64,000 bases of DNA from Guillardia theta CCMP2712 (GCF_000315625.1 NW_005434665.1:493220-557219), one strand, 5' to 3'; positions 1-12,434 are shown, counted from the stretch's first letter. Numbers and translations are program-made. Notes: a model not told the origin generated them from the sequence alone.

Positions 1-132
1 CAGTCTGCAGGCAATTTTCCTCCTCCTCTCCTCCTCTCCCTCTCCTTCTCGTTTTCTTTCCCCTCTTCTTCTCCTCTCCTCCTCTCCTCCTCTCCTCCTC
101 TCCTCCTCTCCACTCCTCTCATCCTCCAACAG

Positions 133-1392
<1,260 letters not shown>

Positions 1393-1629
1393 GAGTCAAA
1401 CCTCTTCCTGCCGCCCCTCGTTCCCCGAACCTCCTCCTCCCCCTCCTCGCACGCCCTCCTGCTCCTCATCTGCCTCCTCCTCATCGCCGTCATCATTATC
1501 TGATATCTCTTCATCTTCCTCCTCCCTTGCTCTTCCTCGGTCTCATGCTGCAGCTCTCCTTGCATTTGTTCATTAATTCAGGTCTGTTCAAACTTCACAC
1601 AGAAATTTCACGTTCTCTCCCTTCCTTAC

Positions 1630-4600
1630 TCACGGGATCGCATCCTCCTCTCCTTCTCCCTCCTCTTCTCCCTCCTCTGCTTGTCCCTCCTCCTCGCCGC
1701 CCTCGCCGCCCTCCCCCAGCACCTCCTCTGCTCCCTCCTCCGGCTCAAATATCTCCTCTTGCCCGTTTTGAGTGCTGAGAAACCTCCTGCTCGCCGTTCA
1801 CACCAGCCCCACAGCAGTTGACACGGGGAAGATGAGAAATGAGGACGAGGATGGACGAAGAAGAAGGAGCAGGAGCAGGAGCAGGAGCAGGAGGGTGGGA
1901 TCAGCAGGAGGAGGGTGGGACGAGGAGCTACCTGAAGCAGTTCTGCTGGAGCATGTGCAAGAGAGGTCGTAGGGTGGAAATGTGAGTCTTGGCCTTGGAA
2001 ATGTCTCCCTCTTCATGTAGAATCTTATCCAACTCAGTCACCTGAAAACCCTTAGTCCTCCTGCTCCCCCTGCTCCTCCTGCTCCTCCTGACTCTCCCCC
2101 TCCCTCCCCTCCCTCTTCCTCCCATCGTCCTTCTCTTACCCCTTGGACTAGCGACTCGACTGCTGACGTCTCCGGTCTCTGCTAGAAGAAGGGTGAGGAG
2201 GAGATCGCAGAGCGAAGATTTCTAGAGGGAGGGGGAGCAGAGCGACGAGAAAGGGAAAAGGAGGAGGAGGAAGCGGAGGAGGAGGAGGGGGGAGGATAAA
2301 GAGAGAGGGGGAGGACAGAACCTTGGAGATGTCGTTTGGCTCCAGGAGGTTGTTCTTCGCGTAAGGGGAGTCGAAGGCGCCAGAGGCGTTGGAGATGGAG
2401 GCCATGGCCTGCAAGAGGAGAGTCAAGGCGACAAGGGACTGAGAGGTTGGCTGATGAAGAAACGAAGATGCTGCAGACGAGGAAGGAGGTTGGACAGAGG
2501 ATGGCCTGGGGGCGGGGGAGAAAGGAGGAGAGGACAATGTGGGACCAAGATATAACACGGAAAAAAGAGGAAGGGAGAGGAACGAAACAAGCTAAACGAG
2601 AATGGGGTGGGTGGGAGTGAGGGAGACCTTTCTTATGAGATGGTTGTACAGGCGTGGAGATCCGTTCAAGAGTTTCCACATCTGGGGACCCTGGCAGATC
2701 GTGCAGATTAGACCGGTCCTGCATCCTCTCCGACGCTTACTTTGATCTCGAGCACCTCAACACATGTGATCGCATGAACATCAACCGTTCGTTGCCTCGA
2801 GACCATGAGCGCAACCTGGACAAGGAGCAAGTCACCGTCCTACTGCAATCGCTCGCTTCTTCCCTCTCCTCCCCTCCAACAACCCTTACCTCTCCGAAGA
2901 AATCTCCTGAGTTCAATCTTGCCACCTCCTTTCCACTGTTGGTCACCCTCACTGCATCAACGTCATTCACCTTCCCCTTGCCCTCCCTCCCTCCCTCCCT
3001 CCCTCCCTCCCTCCTTGTCTCGCTCTCTTCCTCCTCCTCCATTACCGGATCCGTGATCGATGAAGAAAAGCGAGTCGCCAGTGGCTCCAGCATGGACAAT
3101 AGTCTATATTCGGTCTTGTGAGCGGTAGTTGCTCATGGAACAAGAGGAGGAGGAGGAGGAGAGGCAGCTGCATTTTCACCTGGTATGGACAGAACGTGGA
3201 AGCGACAAGAAGCGCATCAAACGAGCTGATCTCAGGAGGATCTTCCATGACCTTTAGAAAGAAATGTGAGCAAGAGAAGGGAGGAAACCGACGTAGAGGA
3301 GGAGATGAGCTAAGTGAAGTGTAGAGGCTGAGGAAGAAAACGGAGGCAGGAGAAGCAGGAGAGCTAATTAGACGAGCAGGAGGATGAGCTGGTAACAACA
3401 CAGGAGGCGAAGGCTGAAGGAAGACCTTGAGGAGCTTCTCAAGAGCGTTGCGACCAGGCGTCTCCTTTCCTGTGATGTCTCCCCAGCCCGTCAAGTCGAC
3501 GTTTCCTCCTCGTTGAATGTTCTCAATCGCCTGGACAACGGTCAGGAGGGAGAGGCGAGGCGAGCTTCGAGGGGCGACAAGGTCGATGGGTGTACTCACT
3601 TGGCGTTTCAAGCTTGTGTACAGCTCGGGATAGTCCGACAGGAGCACCCACAGATCTCTTGCTGACAACTGCATCGTATCATCGTCAGCTTCCCGCATCC
3701 TCTCCTCGCCTACCCTCGTCTTTCTTCCCTTCTTCCTCTCTTCCACTGCCTCCTCCCCTTCCTCCATCCTTCTTTACCTCCAGCAGCTCAGACTTCTCCG
3801 CAGCGACAACCTGGCGATGGAAGCACAAAGGAAGGTGGGCGCAGGCAAGGGGGAGACAAGGAAGGGAGGCGTCAGTATGCGAAGGAGGGAGGAGGAAGCA
3901 ACTCGCCTCTGCTGAAGTGACTTCGGCCATCATCAGACTCACTTCTCCGAAGCAATCTCCACTACTCAGCGTCCTGACTTGCTGCCCATCCACTTGGACC
4001 TCGCAGCTCCCGTGCTCGATGAAGAAGAGCGACCGACCCGACACTCCCTGCCGGATCAGAACATCTCCCGCGTTGGCGATCACCGGCCTAACACGACCTG
4101 CCATGTCCTCTTTGCAAGCGCTCGAGCAGTGAGAAAGGATCACTCCAGCACGCTGCAGTCTCTCCACGTCGACAGAGGGCTGGCTCGGTCTGCTCTGCTC
4201 CTCTCTCATATCGTTGGTGGGGGAAGCAGGGGCAAGGTGATGTGCAAAGTCGCACTCTCCCCGCACGAAGTTGTCCCATGACATGGAGCGATGGGATCCC
4301 ACGGGCGTTGCCGTTCTGGACCGATTCAGATGGTTCACTCGGCTTCCATCCAGAACTCCGTCCGCAAAATCCGACGCCCAAGGCCCTGCGATCGGCTCCG
4401 ACGCCTCCCCAGCAATCTCTCCGAGCAGCTGAACGATCGAGTCTTGACTCGTGATCTGCGACCTGTTGGCCCGATGGGAAGTAGGAGCAGGCCACAAGGA
4501 GACGTCCATGCCCATCGATCTGGGGGCCAAGGATGGCGGTGCTGCTTGAGGCATGGAGGAAACGTTGCCCCCAGCCGAGGAATTCACACTCACATCCTCC

Positions 4601-6171
4601 GCGTTGTTATTCGCCTGCGAACTATACATCTCCTGCTTCACACTCCAGTCCGATCGCGCCATAGGGTCCACTGTCGAAGTTTGTCCGAAACCAAAGGGAC
4701 GAGATTCAGCACCATCCTTGTTTTTGACTTGAAAGTCGCCGGACACGTTGACTCCCATCAAAGGAGCGTTACCCATTCCATACCCTGAAAGTTGTTGTGG
4801 TTGCTGCTGCTGCTGTTGCAAGGGCATCTGCTGCTGCTGCAACTGCATTTGCATGGATTGCTGCTGTTGCTGCAGCATTGGTGTTGACTGCTGCAGCATT
4901 GGTGTTGATTGTTGGAGCATTGGTGTTGATTGTTGGAGCATGGACATCTGCGGTTGCATCTGCTGTTGTTGTGTGGGCATGGACATCTGTTGCTGCAACT
5001 GCGGGCCAGAGCCGAGAGGAAGGCCAGAGGGATGGTTCCAGAGCCCAGCTTCTCGCATTAACCTCGAATTGGCGATTCCTTGCATCTTCGACATCAACAG
5101 AGGGTTGTTCTGCATTATGGGCAAGATGCTCAGAGCAGGAATCAAGAACAGGTTGCAAATGGTAAAAGCAACCACGTCCGCTGTCCTAGGTTCACCCGAG
5201 AGGAGAGAAATTTCACCAAAACATTCTCCTGCTTCAAGAAAAGCAATCTGTCTGCCCCGGACAGACACAGCACATCGTCCTGAGTCGATCACGAACAATG
5301 GACCTGGCGATTGTCCGGCTGAGATTATGACCTGCCCAGCTTGTGCAGTGACTGGCTGCATCATGTTCACAATATCAGAAACAAGAGAAGCATCAAGGCC
5401 CATCAGGATTTGCAATCTTTGTGCAAGCTCCATCATTCTCTGGCCAAGCATTCCTGGCACATTGCTCACAGGCATCGACGATGACATATTGGGTTGCATT
5501 CTACGGGATGGACCGACATAAACCATCAACATTTGAACTTTGTCTCCAGATTGACCGACGATGGAAACGATGTCTACCTTGTAGCTCCTAAAGTTGTTGC
5601 CGTTCATGTCGCCCACTCGGCCGAGGCGGAGGTGCATGAAAACCTTGTCACCGTTGGGACTGGACGAACGAGAAATCCTTGAGAGAAGGTCCACCAGACT
5701 CTGGGCGTCCTGGGGATGAACGATCGATTGCACACTCATTCCAATGATAGATGCCCGGGGTGAGGAAACCATCTCGCTAAGTACAGGATTGACTCTCACG
5801 AATCTCCACTGTTTGTCCAAGACAGCGACGCCCACCATGGGACTTGAGTCCATCACCTGGGATATCAGGCTGTACTGGTGGCTCTCACCGCCCTTCCCCT
5901 TGTTCTTCAGGATGTTACCAACATGTTCAGCTGCAAGCTTGAGGCACTGATTGAGCGTGCGAGGTCCTGAAGATGACTCGGGGAGCAAGCAGTCCAACTC
6001 GTGCAGCTTGTTCTTGGTCGCCCTTCGACGGTCTCGCTCTGCTGCAAGGTGCCGCTCTACGTTGCGACGTCTCGTCTTCGTGCCCGCTCCACCAACCTGA
6101 TCTGCATTGTCTGATCCAAAGTCATCGGCGTTTCCATCGCCTTCTTTCTTCAAAACTACCTCGTTGGACAT
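1630..6171 (-). CDS. bHLH-PAS transcription factor with three cyclic-nucleotide-binding domains
   Basis: Exons, all in phase: 6171-3907, 3810-3778, 3668-3600, 3530-3426, 3251-3180, 3103-3046, 2951-2890, 2815-2741, 2690-2628, 2408-2322, 2041-1932 and 1786-1630, giving 1051 residues. Residues 36-91 form a bHLH whose basic region HLAAERDRRR keeps the H/E/R pattern of E-box binders. A PAS-like domain spans about 98-220. cNMP domain 1 (255-362) has the cassette FGEISLLSGEPRTA. A Gln-rich linker (390-462) contains three MLQQSTP repeats. cNMP domain 2 (676-790) has FGEVSLMMAEVTSA, lacking the usual cassette Arg. cNMP domain 3 (about 815-935) has FGEVALMVSRQRTV. The tail (1016-1051) is acidic. Intron 1 fits a GC-AG intron (gcgagt), which restores exact alignment with domain 1. 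Likely a nuclear factor that senses cyclic nucleotides; the ligand and DNA targets are inference. An ATG follows a possible 5'UTR acceptor near 6182. Confidence 0.85.
4879..4941. repeat. Three 21-bp coding repeats (MLQQSTP)
   Basis: Three tandem 21-bp units in the Gln-rich linker of the bHLH-PAS gene encode MLQQSTP, residues 411-431. CAG/CAA-rich codons flank them. Confidence 0.85.
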
Positions 6172-7149
6172 CTCACGTCACCTAACAAGAGAAGTCCGGT
6201 TGTCAAGTGAAAGAGACAGGAAGACCTGTTATGTTTCCATCCCGTGTCTGAAATAGAAGGTGAACCACAAGCACTGTTCGCAAATGGTGAGAGAATTACA
6301 AGATTTAGAAACAAGTCAGGGAAGGAGTCAATGCGAGTGAAGGGAGGAATGATGGCGTATGGTCTGAATGAGATCAAGAGATTTCATGGGTCAGAATCAG
6401 GACAGAGATGAATGCATCTCAGAAATAGTTTGATGAGTTGATACTATGAGATGAGGATGAGAATGGTGGCTCAAACATGAGATCAGGTAGGAGTGGATTT
6501 TGAGATATCAGATGCGAAAGAATTTTTGCGGCAGCGAAAGGGCTCATTGGCAGCGAAGCTTTCTTTGGGTAGACATTGTGTCCAGAAAGCTGCAGGAAAT
6601 GGCAGGGACGGAAGGAAAAGAAGAGATGAGGTGGGGGCGGGCAGGTAAGAAGCTCTAGGAACGTTCAAGATAGCCACACAGGGAGCCAGACAGTGGGTTA
6701 TGAAAAGGACGGTGGGTAGAGCAGAAGGAGCGGAAGTCATTGAACAAGGGACAGCAGTAGGAAATGGAGGGAGGGGAGAAGAGAAATGAGGAGGAAGAGG
6801 ATAGGAAGCGAGAGAGGGAGGGGACGTTAGATCGAGTTAGGCGGGGGGAGGAGAAGCATGGCGGAGGCGGGGGGAGCAAAGGAGAGGGGGGAACGGGAAT
6901 GACAGAGGGGTCCTCAAAAGGATGAGCTGCAAGTGGGATGAAAGGGTGGTCAGGGTAGAGGATTGTTCGAATGAAGTATTAGGAAAAATGAGGTAAGGTA
7001 TGATAGAGATGCAATGACCCCAGAAGATATTGAATAGCCTGTTCTAGGAGGTGGGGTGAATAGGTCTAAATTAAAGAACTTTTCCGAGTTCGCCTCAGAC
7101 TATCTCATAAGTGTATGTCAAGACAGAAAATATTTATTTAACGGAATAA
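6172..7149. other. Intergenic, upstream of the bHLH-PAS gene
   Basis: No convincing exon was found. It holds the 5' region of the minus-strand bHLH-PAS gene, a purine-rich stretch on the + strand (about 6580-6980), and AT-rich DNA near 7120-7145 just before the GC island. Confidence 0.6.
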
Positions 7150-8110
7150 CCTCAAGGTTGCGAGGCAGCAGCCTGATAAGCCAGCCACCATAGAGCTATC
7201 AGTGCCGCTGAGCGCGGCCCGTGTCGCCCGGGCACCGGGTCCGGAGCCTCCCGGAGTCCCCGGAGTACGGTGCGGTCCGTACGGTCCGATCGCCGGATCG
7301 GACCGTCGGTCCCGGACTCCGAGGCTCCGGGAATCTCGACCCGCCGCGGCGGCCGCGGCGCGGGGCAGTGGGTCACGGCGCCATCAGCAACGTGAACTTG
7401 AGACTGGTGACGGTTCGGAACTCAGTGCCCGCCCTCACTGATTCCGAGTTCAAGTTTTCTGATTTACTTGAACTTCACAGCGGCCCCGGTCGGGTAGTGA
7501 GCCTGGTCCCGGGTACCGTACTCACAGTCTGGGCTGACCATCCGATCGGACATGGTGAATCGGGGGTCCGAACTAAATCGGAAGCACGGCTCAGCGGCTC
7601 AGTGATCCGAGACTCTGGAGTGACGGAGTCAGCATACCGACGGTGGCAGACCGTCAGTGAATTTGAAGGTTGAGCCTCCGTCACGCGGCCACCCAGTGCG
7701 TGATGCCATTAAACTTTCAAGGCTCAAAGTTAAGTGCCATTAAGTTCGGCTGCCGGCGCCGCACGGAATTCATTAAATTCATTTAATGACAGTAGATCCC
7801 GTGGGACTGCCAGCACTGACTTCAATCCGGGCATGCAAGCTAATATCAACATCACACATTGCGGTCCCCGCGGCGATCGCCAGCCTAGGAGCGGGGGGCG
7901 GCGCCAACTCCGGCAAATCACAGTGTTGCGGGGCAGTGATCCTACCCGACAGCCGCTGGCCGGCCCGGCCCACGAGTGACTGCCTACGGTCAGCAAGCTA
8001 AGGCTCCGACTCCGAGCACCGTCGTCAGGAGCCTGAGAGGCCCAGTAGCCCGGCACCGTTCACGGTTGGGGTGCGGCGGCGGTTCGGAGCATGCGATCAG
8101 TGCTGTGGTA
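7150..8110. other. GC-rich island with short palindromes
   Basis: Very GC-rich, non-coding-looking sequence with many variants of CACTGA/CAGTGA, CCGGAG and CGGTCC. It contains a perfect 11-bp hairpin at 7281-7306. Both edges change sharply to ordinary composition. Similar islands lie near 11.5, 37.2, 56.4-57.3, 59.2-60.2 and 62.4 kb. It lies between two minus-strand genes, and the open frames in it look like chance. Confidence 0.7.
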
Positions 8111-8508
8111 GCCCGGGCAGCCCCCGCCACAGCGGCAGATGAAGAGGTTCAACCGGAAGTTGACCTCTGAAGGCTCCACTTTGTGACTACGCCGGGGCTC
8201 TAGGCAAGGGTTGCAGCTTGTGCAGGGTGGCAGCCTTGCACGCCGTCTTCGCCTCTTTCCTTAGCCGGTGACCTCGGCGATGAACCGTTGAACTGCCCGG
8301 GCCTTGAAATGTCAGTGAGTAGATCAACTCCCGGTGCCTTGGCGGTGGATGTTTTCCAATGGAATGCTCAAACGCAGCTGGGTCAGACTCCACCATTTGC
8401 ATTGGAGGAGCTTCAGGTCAACTGCTGGGCAACAACTGGACGACAGGCAAGGGAGTTCGAACTCGGAACTTCACATGGTGATACAGCCATGCTTGTCCTC
8501 CACTCCCT

Positions 8509-9820
8509 TCAGGCTTCCTGGCTCGAATCCTGCCAGAGACTCTCCATACTCCAGCAGAACAGGTCCGCCGCCTTCGAGCTTGCTCTGCGCTCGATTCAAC
8601 AAGGACAGGGGCAGGCTGCAAGGTTAGACAAACCTGAAGGACACAATTCTCGAGTGAGTCGCTCGGGTTCAACCTCGAGCCCGAGCCGTTGAAGAGGTTG
8701 AGCTTGACGCTCCCGGGTCTGCTGTTGTTGTTCAAGATCCTTCCCCTGAGGTCAACGGGAGTCAAGAGCTTCTCATCGTCCGAACAAGAGCAAGCAGGAC
8801 TGCACCTGTCCGACAAGACATCGATCACCTTGCCCACAGTCCATCTCGCGCTCATCACGTGAAACTCCGGGGCCCGGTTAGAAGCTTGCGGGAAGTAAAC
8901 CGAGAGGAGGAAACGCTCGTTAGCTGGGATCCCAGAGGCTCCGATAGCATCTTGATACAAAAACCATCAGCGATTGGGCAACGGTCACGTCCTACAGACC
9001 TTTCGGCTTGTTCGCATGCTTCTGATTGCGGCGGTTCGACTGCCTGGTAGGAGGCGCTGCACCGCTGGCGGCAGGAGGCGGAGCACTGAAGAGGCTGCTC
9101 ATCACCCATCAGACCCCCTACGCTCTCCCTCCTGCTGACATCCTCTACCTCGAAGCTGCCTGCGCTGTCCTTTTAGCAATGTCGTTGGCGGGAAATGCTG
9201 GCATTCTAGGTTGTGAGTGGTTGGTCCGTGCATCTCCCATGCGTGCTGCTGCTGCTGCTGCTGCTGGATTGCTCTTCCCTGCTGCTGGATTGCCTTTCCC
9301 CTGCAGCCCGAGGATTCAGAACGGACGGAGCACACGACTTAGGCAAACTTTACCTTGGCGGGGCAATCATGGTCGGTTTCAAACCGGTGCTTCAAACAGA
9401 AGGGTTGCTTGCAGAGTTTGCAGGAGACCGGGACGAACTCCTGCTCTTCATCAGCATCACGTTGAGCAGACGACTCGCACGGACCTTCTCCTTGCACCCT
9501 CTAAAACTACATGCGTTAGACTTTGGCTGCTTCGCCACGACTTTCGGACACCCGGCTCGGATGTGCTGGTCAAACAAACTTGTCAGCTCGCTCGCCGCAT
9601 TCGGATAAGCTAGAACCCTGTCAACGATGGCGTTCGGGTCCTCTCCAGGCTTGATCGTTATCGCCTACAAGTCATCAGAACGAGGGTGAACTTCGACATG
9701 ACTACCTGTTGGCATAGCGGGCACACTGGAACATATTTGTCGTTCCGTGGGGGAACAGGACAAGTGTGTGCTTCTGGTTTATGATGGTTGAGACAGAATT
9801 TCTTCTTGCAGCCATCACAG
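8509..9820 (-). CDS. AN1-type zinc-finger protein with ubiquitin-like C-terminus (5' exon unresolved)
   Basis: In-phase exons: 9820-9706, 9664-9485, 9440-9354, 9300-9149, 9097-9000, 8923-8806, 8739-8634 and 8529-8509, about 292 residues. Finger 1 reads CDGCKKKFCLNHH, then HTCP, then VPVCPLC. Finger 2 reads CSFRGCKEK, then VSCKLCKQPFCLKHR, then DHDC. A low-complexity Ala-rich link follows. The C-terminal part (ANERFLLSVYFPQ, ARWTVGKVIDVL, NNNSRPGSVKLNLFNGSG, then LNPSDSLENC) resembles the ubiquitin-like tail of ZFAND1/Cuz1. Such proteins couple Cdc48/p97 and the proteasome to stress clearance; this role is inferred from the family. The first exon, which should hold the first Cys pair, was not found between 9821 and 10130. 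The final 7-residue exon is tentative. Confidence 0.75.
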
Positions 9821-10416
9821 CTATCAACAGCGTGTCAGCATTAAATCCGGTCAAACCATCTGATTCAAAAGATCCTCTTATTTCTTGCTGCCGCTGATAA
9901 GTCTCAACAAACAGCAGAACCTCTATCGCTGTCATGATTCATATTCTACAAATAATCCTATCGACGTCTTCAACCTGCCGGCCGTGCAGAGATCCTCTTT
10001 CGAAAGTGCCCACAACCTCCACCGACCAACACTTCTCTCGTCCCATCCTCGTTTCATGGCTCCATCCTCCATAAAAGGAGCCCCTCAAGTCGTTCAGCTT
10101 CCAACCTCCTCTCACTGGCATGTTCTCTTCCTCTCACTTACGTGAAGGGAAGGAAGTCGTTCTTCTCCATGCAGCCTCGCGCGCTACATGCGGCACCCAG
10201 TTCAGGGAACTCCATGGTCACTACAGGACCGATTACCCCACCACCTTTTGACCACGATCACTGCCTACAGTCCACCGGATACAAACAACCCCTCCCTCAA
10301 TCACCCCTCTCTATTCCTAAGTACAGAAGTCAAAGGGTGGGGTGATCACAAGGGTGTAGTCCATAGGGGGTAGGGGGTAGGGGTTATCGGAGACTACCAA
10401 GGACTTACAAGGAGCA
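9821..10416. other. Intergenic between divergent genes
   Basis: Lies between the minus-strand AN1 gene and the plus-strand MBL gene. It probably holds the missing first exon of the AN1 gene and both promoters. A G-rich patch (gggtagggggtagggg) sits at about 10367-10383. Confidence 0.5.
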
Positions 10417-11442
10417 ATGCGGCAGTCGCTGGTGCTTCTCTCCATGGCCTGCAGCGCAGCTGCCTTCAGCTCCCCTGGTAGCCTCCATCCTCTGAAGCTC
10501 ACTCAGCACAGCCTTCCATCCGCATGCACTGTCGCATCCTCCCTTGGCTCTGCGAGATGCAAGCTGAGGAGAGATGCGTGCAACGGACAAGCTCGTCTCA
10601 GCATGCAAGGAGATGCGTCCTTTCAGTACACTCACCTCGAGATCAACTCTCAGCTGTGGACGTTCAAGGACCAGAAGGATGAGGTCAACATCTGCGTCGA
10701 CCCCCTCGTTGGCCAGTTGGACTTCGGCCTTCCTAGTTCCGTGTACTGTGCGAAGCAGCGAGTTCTCAAGGACCCACAGGAAACCTTGCAGAAGATCGTT
10801 GAGGCTAAGCCTCGAATCATCCTGATCACACAATCTTTGGATGATCACACGCATCCACCAACCCTGAGCGCGTTGAGGAGGATGCTGCCGATGGACTCGT
10901 ACACAATTGTTGCTCCACCGAGCGCAAAGAACAAGCTTGGCCAGATTTTCCCCGAGAGAGTGATAAGGATTCTCAGGCCAGGAGAGACGGCGAGCATCGA
11001 AGGCGTCGAGCTCGCAGCGACGTCAGGGTCTCTTGTTGGGCCTCCATGGCAGGACCCGGAGAACGGTTACATCGCAACCTGGCGTGGGTTTAGCGTCTAC
11101 TACGAGCCGCACAACGACGTGGATGTTCAACAGAAGCTACGAGGGAGGAGAGCAAACGTCGTCATCGCCCCCGTCGTCGAGCAGGCCCTTCCCCTTTTCA
11201 CCCTCGTGCATGGAGCGCAGAGGGCCATCGACCTGGCCGCGCACATGGGGGCCTCCACCCTGATCCCCCTCCGCAACGGCGACGTTGACTCCTCAGGGGT
11301 TGCGAGTGCCCTTGTGCAGGAGTCCGGATCTGTGCAGGAGGCGGTCAAGATTGCGAGAGACGTCAAGGTGATTGACAATGCTCCCGGACAGCCTGTGACC
11401 ATCGACATCGATCTCGCTGGCCGCGCAATGAACCCTGTCTAG
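10417..11442 (+). CDS. Plastid-targeted metallo-beta-lactamase-fold protein
   Basis: A single-exon frame of 341 residues. Residues 1-16 look like a signal peptide (LVLLSMACSAAA), followed at once by Phe17 and a Ser/Arg-rich stretch to about residue 65. That is the classic bipartite presequence for secondary red plastids. The mature part resembles the UlaG-like MBL-fold group found in cyanobacteria and chloroplasts: ITQSLDDHTHPPTL, later VGPPWQDPENGY and YYEPHNDVD. The canonical HxHxDH zinc motif is reduced to QxLxDH (Gln139, Leu141, Asp143, His144), so standard di-zinc hydrolysis is doubtful. The reaction is unknown. The start was chosen because it gives the signal peptide. No intron was needed. 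Confidence 0.85.
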   Translation: MRQSLVLLSMACSAAAFSSPGSLHPLKLTQHSLPSACTVASSLGSARCKLRRDACNGQARLSMQGDASFQYTHLEINSQLWTFKDQKDEVNICVDPLVGQLDFGLPSSVYCAKQRVLKDPQETLQKIVEAKPRIILITQSLDDHTHPPTLSALRRMLPMDSYTIVAPPSAKNKLGQIFPERVIRILRPGETASIEGVELAATSGSLVGPPWQDPENGYIATWRGFSVYYEPHNDVDVQQKLRGRRANVVIAPVVEQALPLFTLVHGAQRAIDLAAHMGASTLIPLRNGDVDSSGVASALVQESGSVQEAVKIARDVKVIDNAPGQPVTIDIDLAGRAMNPV

Positions 11443-12434
11443 ACTTGGGTAACTCGCCTGGTCTGGCATGCCCGACGACAACCGTACCGTGACCTCACAT
11501 CCTCCGAGCAGGCCGCTGACATCCACTGATGGCCGCACTGCGCCGCACGCGGCACTTATTGAACGGGTCGGCGCCGGGCAAGTCCGCCACATTGAGTTGC
11601 CGCTCAGCGCCTCAAATGGTCAACCGGTGACTGTTTCCCTTGAAGACAGTGTGCGGCAGGCTCCGAGCCCGGCTGTTAGTGTCTGAGTTACGAGGCTTCA
11701 AATCCCCCTTTCCTCTTTTGTGTGTAAATGATTGTTTGCTTGTGTTCCTCTACCATCCGGTTGACCTCTGCTCCGAATCTACTGCGCCGCTGGCGACGTA
11801 GGCCGGGCCGCGAGTCAGGGCCAGAGATCTTGAGAAGGTTTTGAGCCTCTTGGTGAGGCAGACTAGGAACTCCCTGAGAGGGTAAGGTACCATATGTCAA
11901 TACAGGTGGGTATGATCAGGGGTGTCTTGGAGCTTCAATTTCGGACAAATACAGGGGTGGGTTCTTGATTCTTGGGGTAGGGGTACAATGATGATGGGGT
12001 GGAGATGAAGAGAGATACTTCACGTGCAGGCTGTGGGAGCATGGGGGAGCATTGGGAGGGAGCGCGAGGAGGGAGAGAGGGAAGGGGAGGGAGAGGGGGA
12101 GGAGCAGGAGGGGGAGGAGGGAGAGAGGGAACAGGACAGGAGTGAGGTGGATAGGAGAGAGAAAGTGACAGCAGGATTATGAATGGCTGCGGCAGTAAGA
12201 TTGTACAACGCCGAAGCAGAAGAGAGGTAGCTTCCCTGTCAACCCGAAAGCTTCAGACCTAGAACATTTGGGCTTAACCTTGAGATGTCAGTCATTGAGT
12301 AGAATGCAGAAGATGCTGGTGTGAACGGAATTCGTGCAATGAATGCTTCTTTTCGAGATAGCAAGAGAGTTTTTGCTTCCTAATGATCTCTTCAACTCAC
12401 TCTTCCTCTTCCAGTTGAAGGATCAGCCCCAGCA
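11443..12434. other. Intergenic with small GC island and G-rich tract
   Basis: A GC-rich patch (about 11455-11690) resembles the large islands. From about 11890 to 12135 the + strand is G/A-rich (ggggtggg, gaggaggg). A pyrimidine-rich acceptor at about 12400-12416 suggests a 5'UTR intron just before the UTP13 start. No exon was recognised. Confidence 0.5.

Noticed and set aside
8510..8540. Possible tRNA T-arm (TCGAATCC)
   Set aside because: No matching acceptor, D-arm or anticodon arm around it. It lies at the last exon of the AN1 gene.
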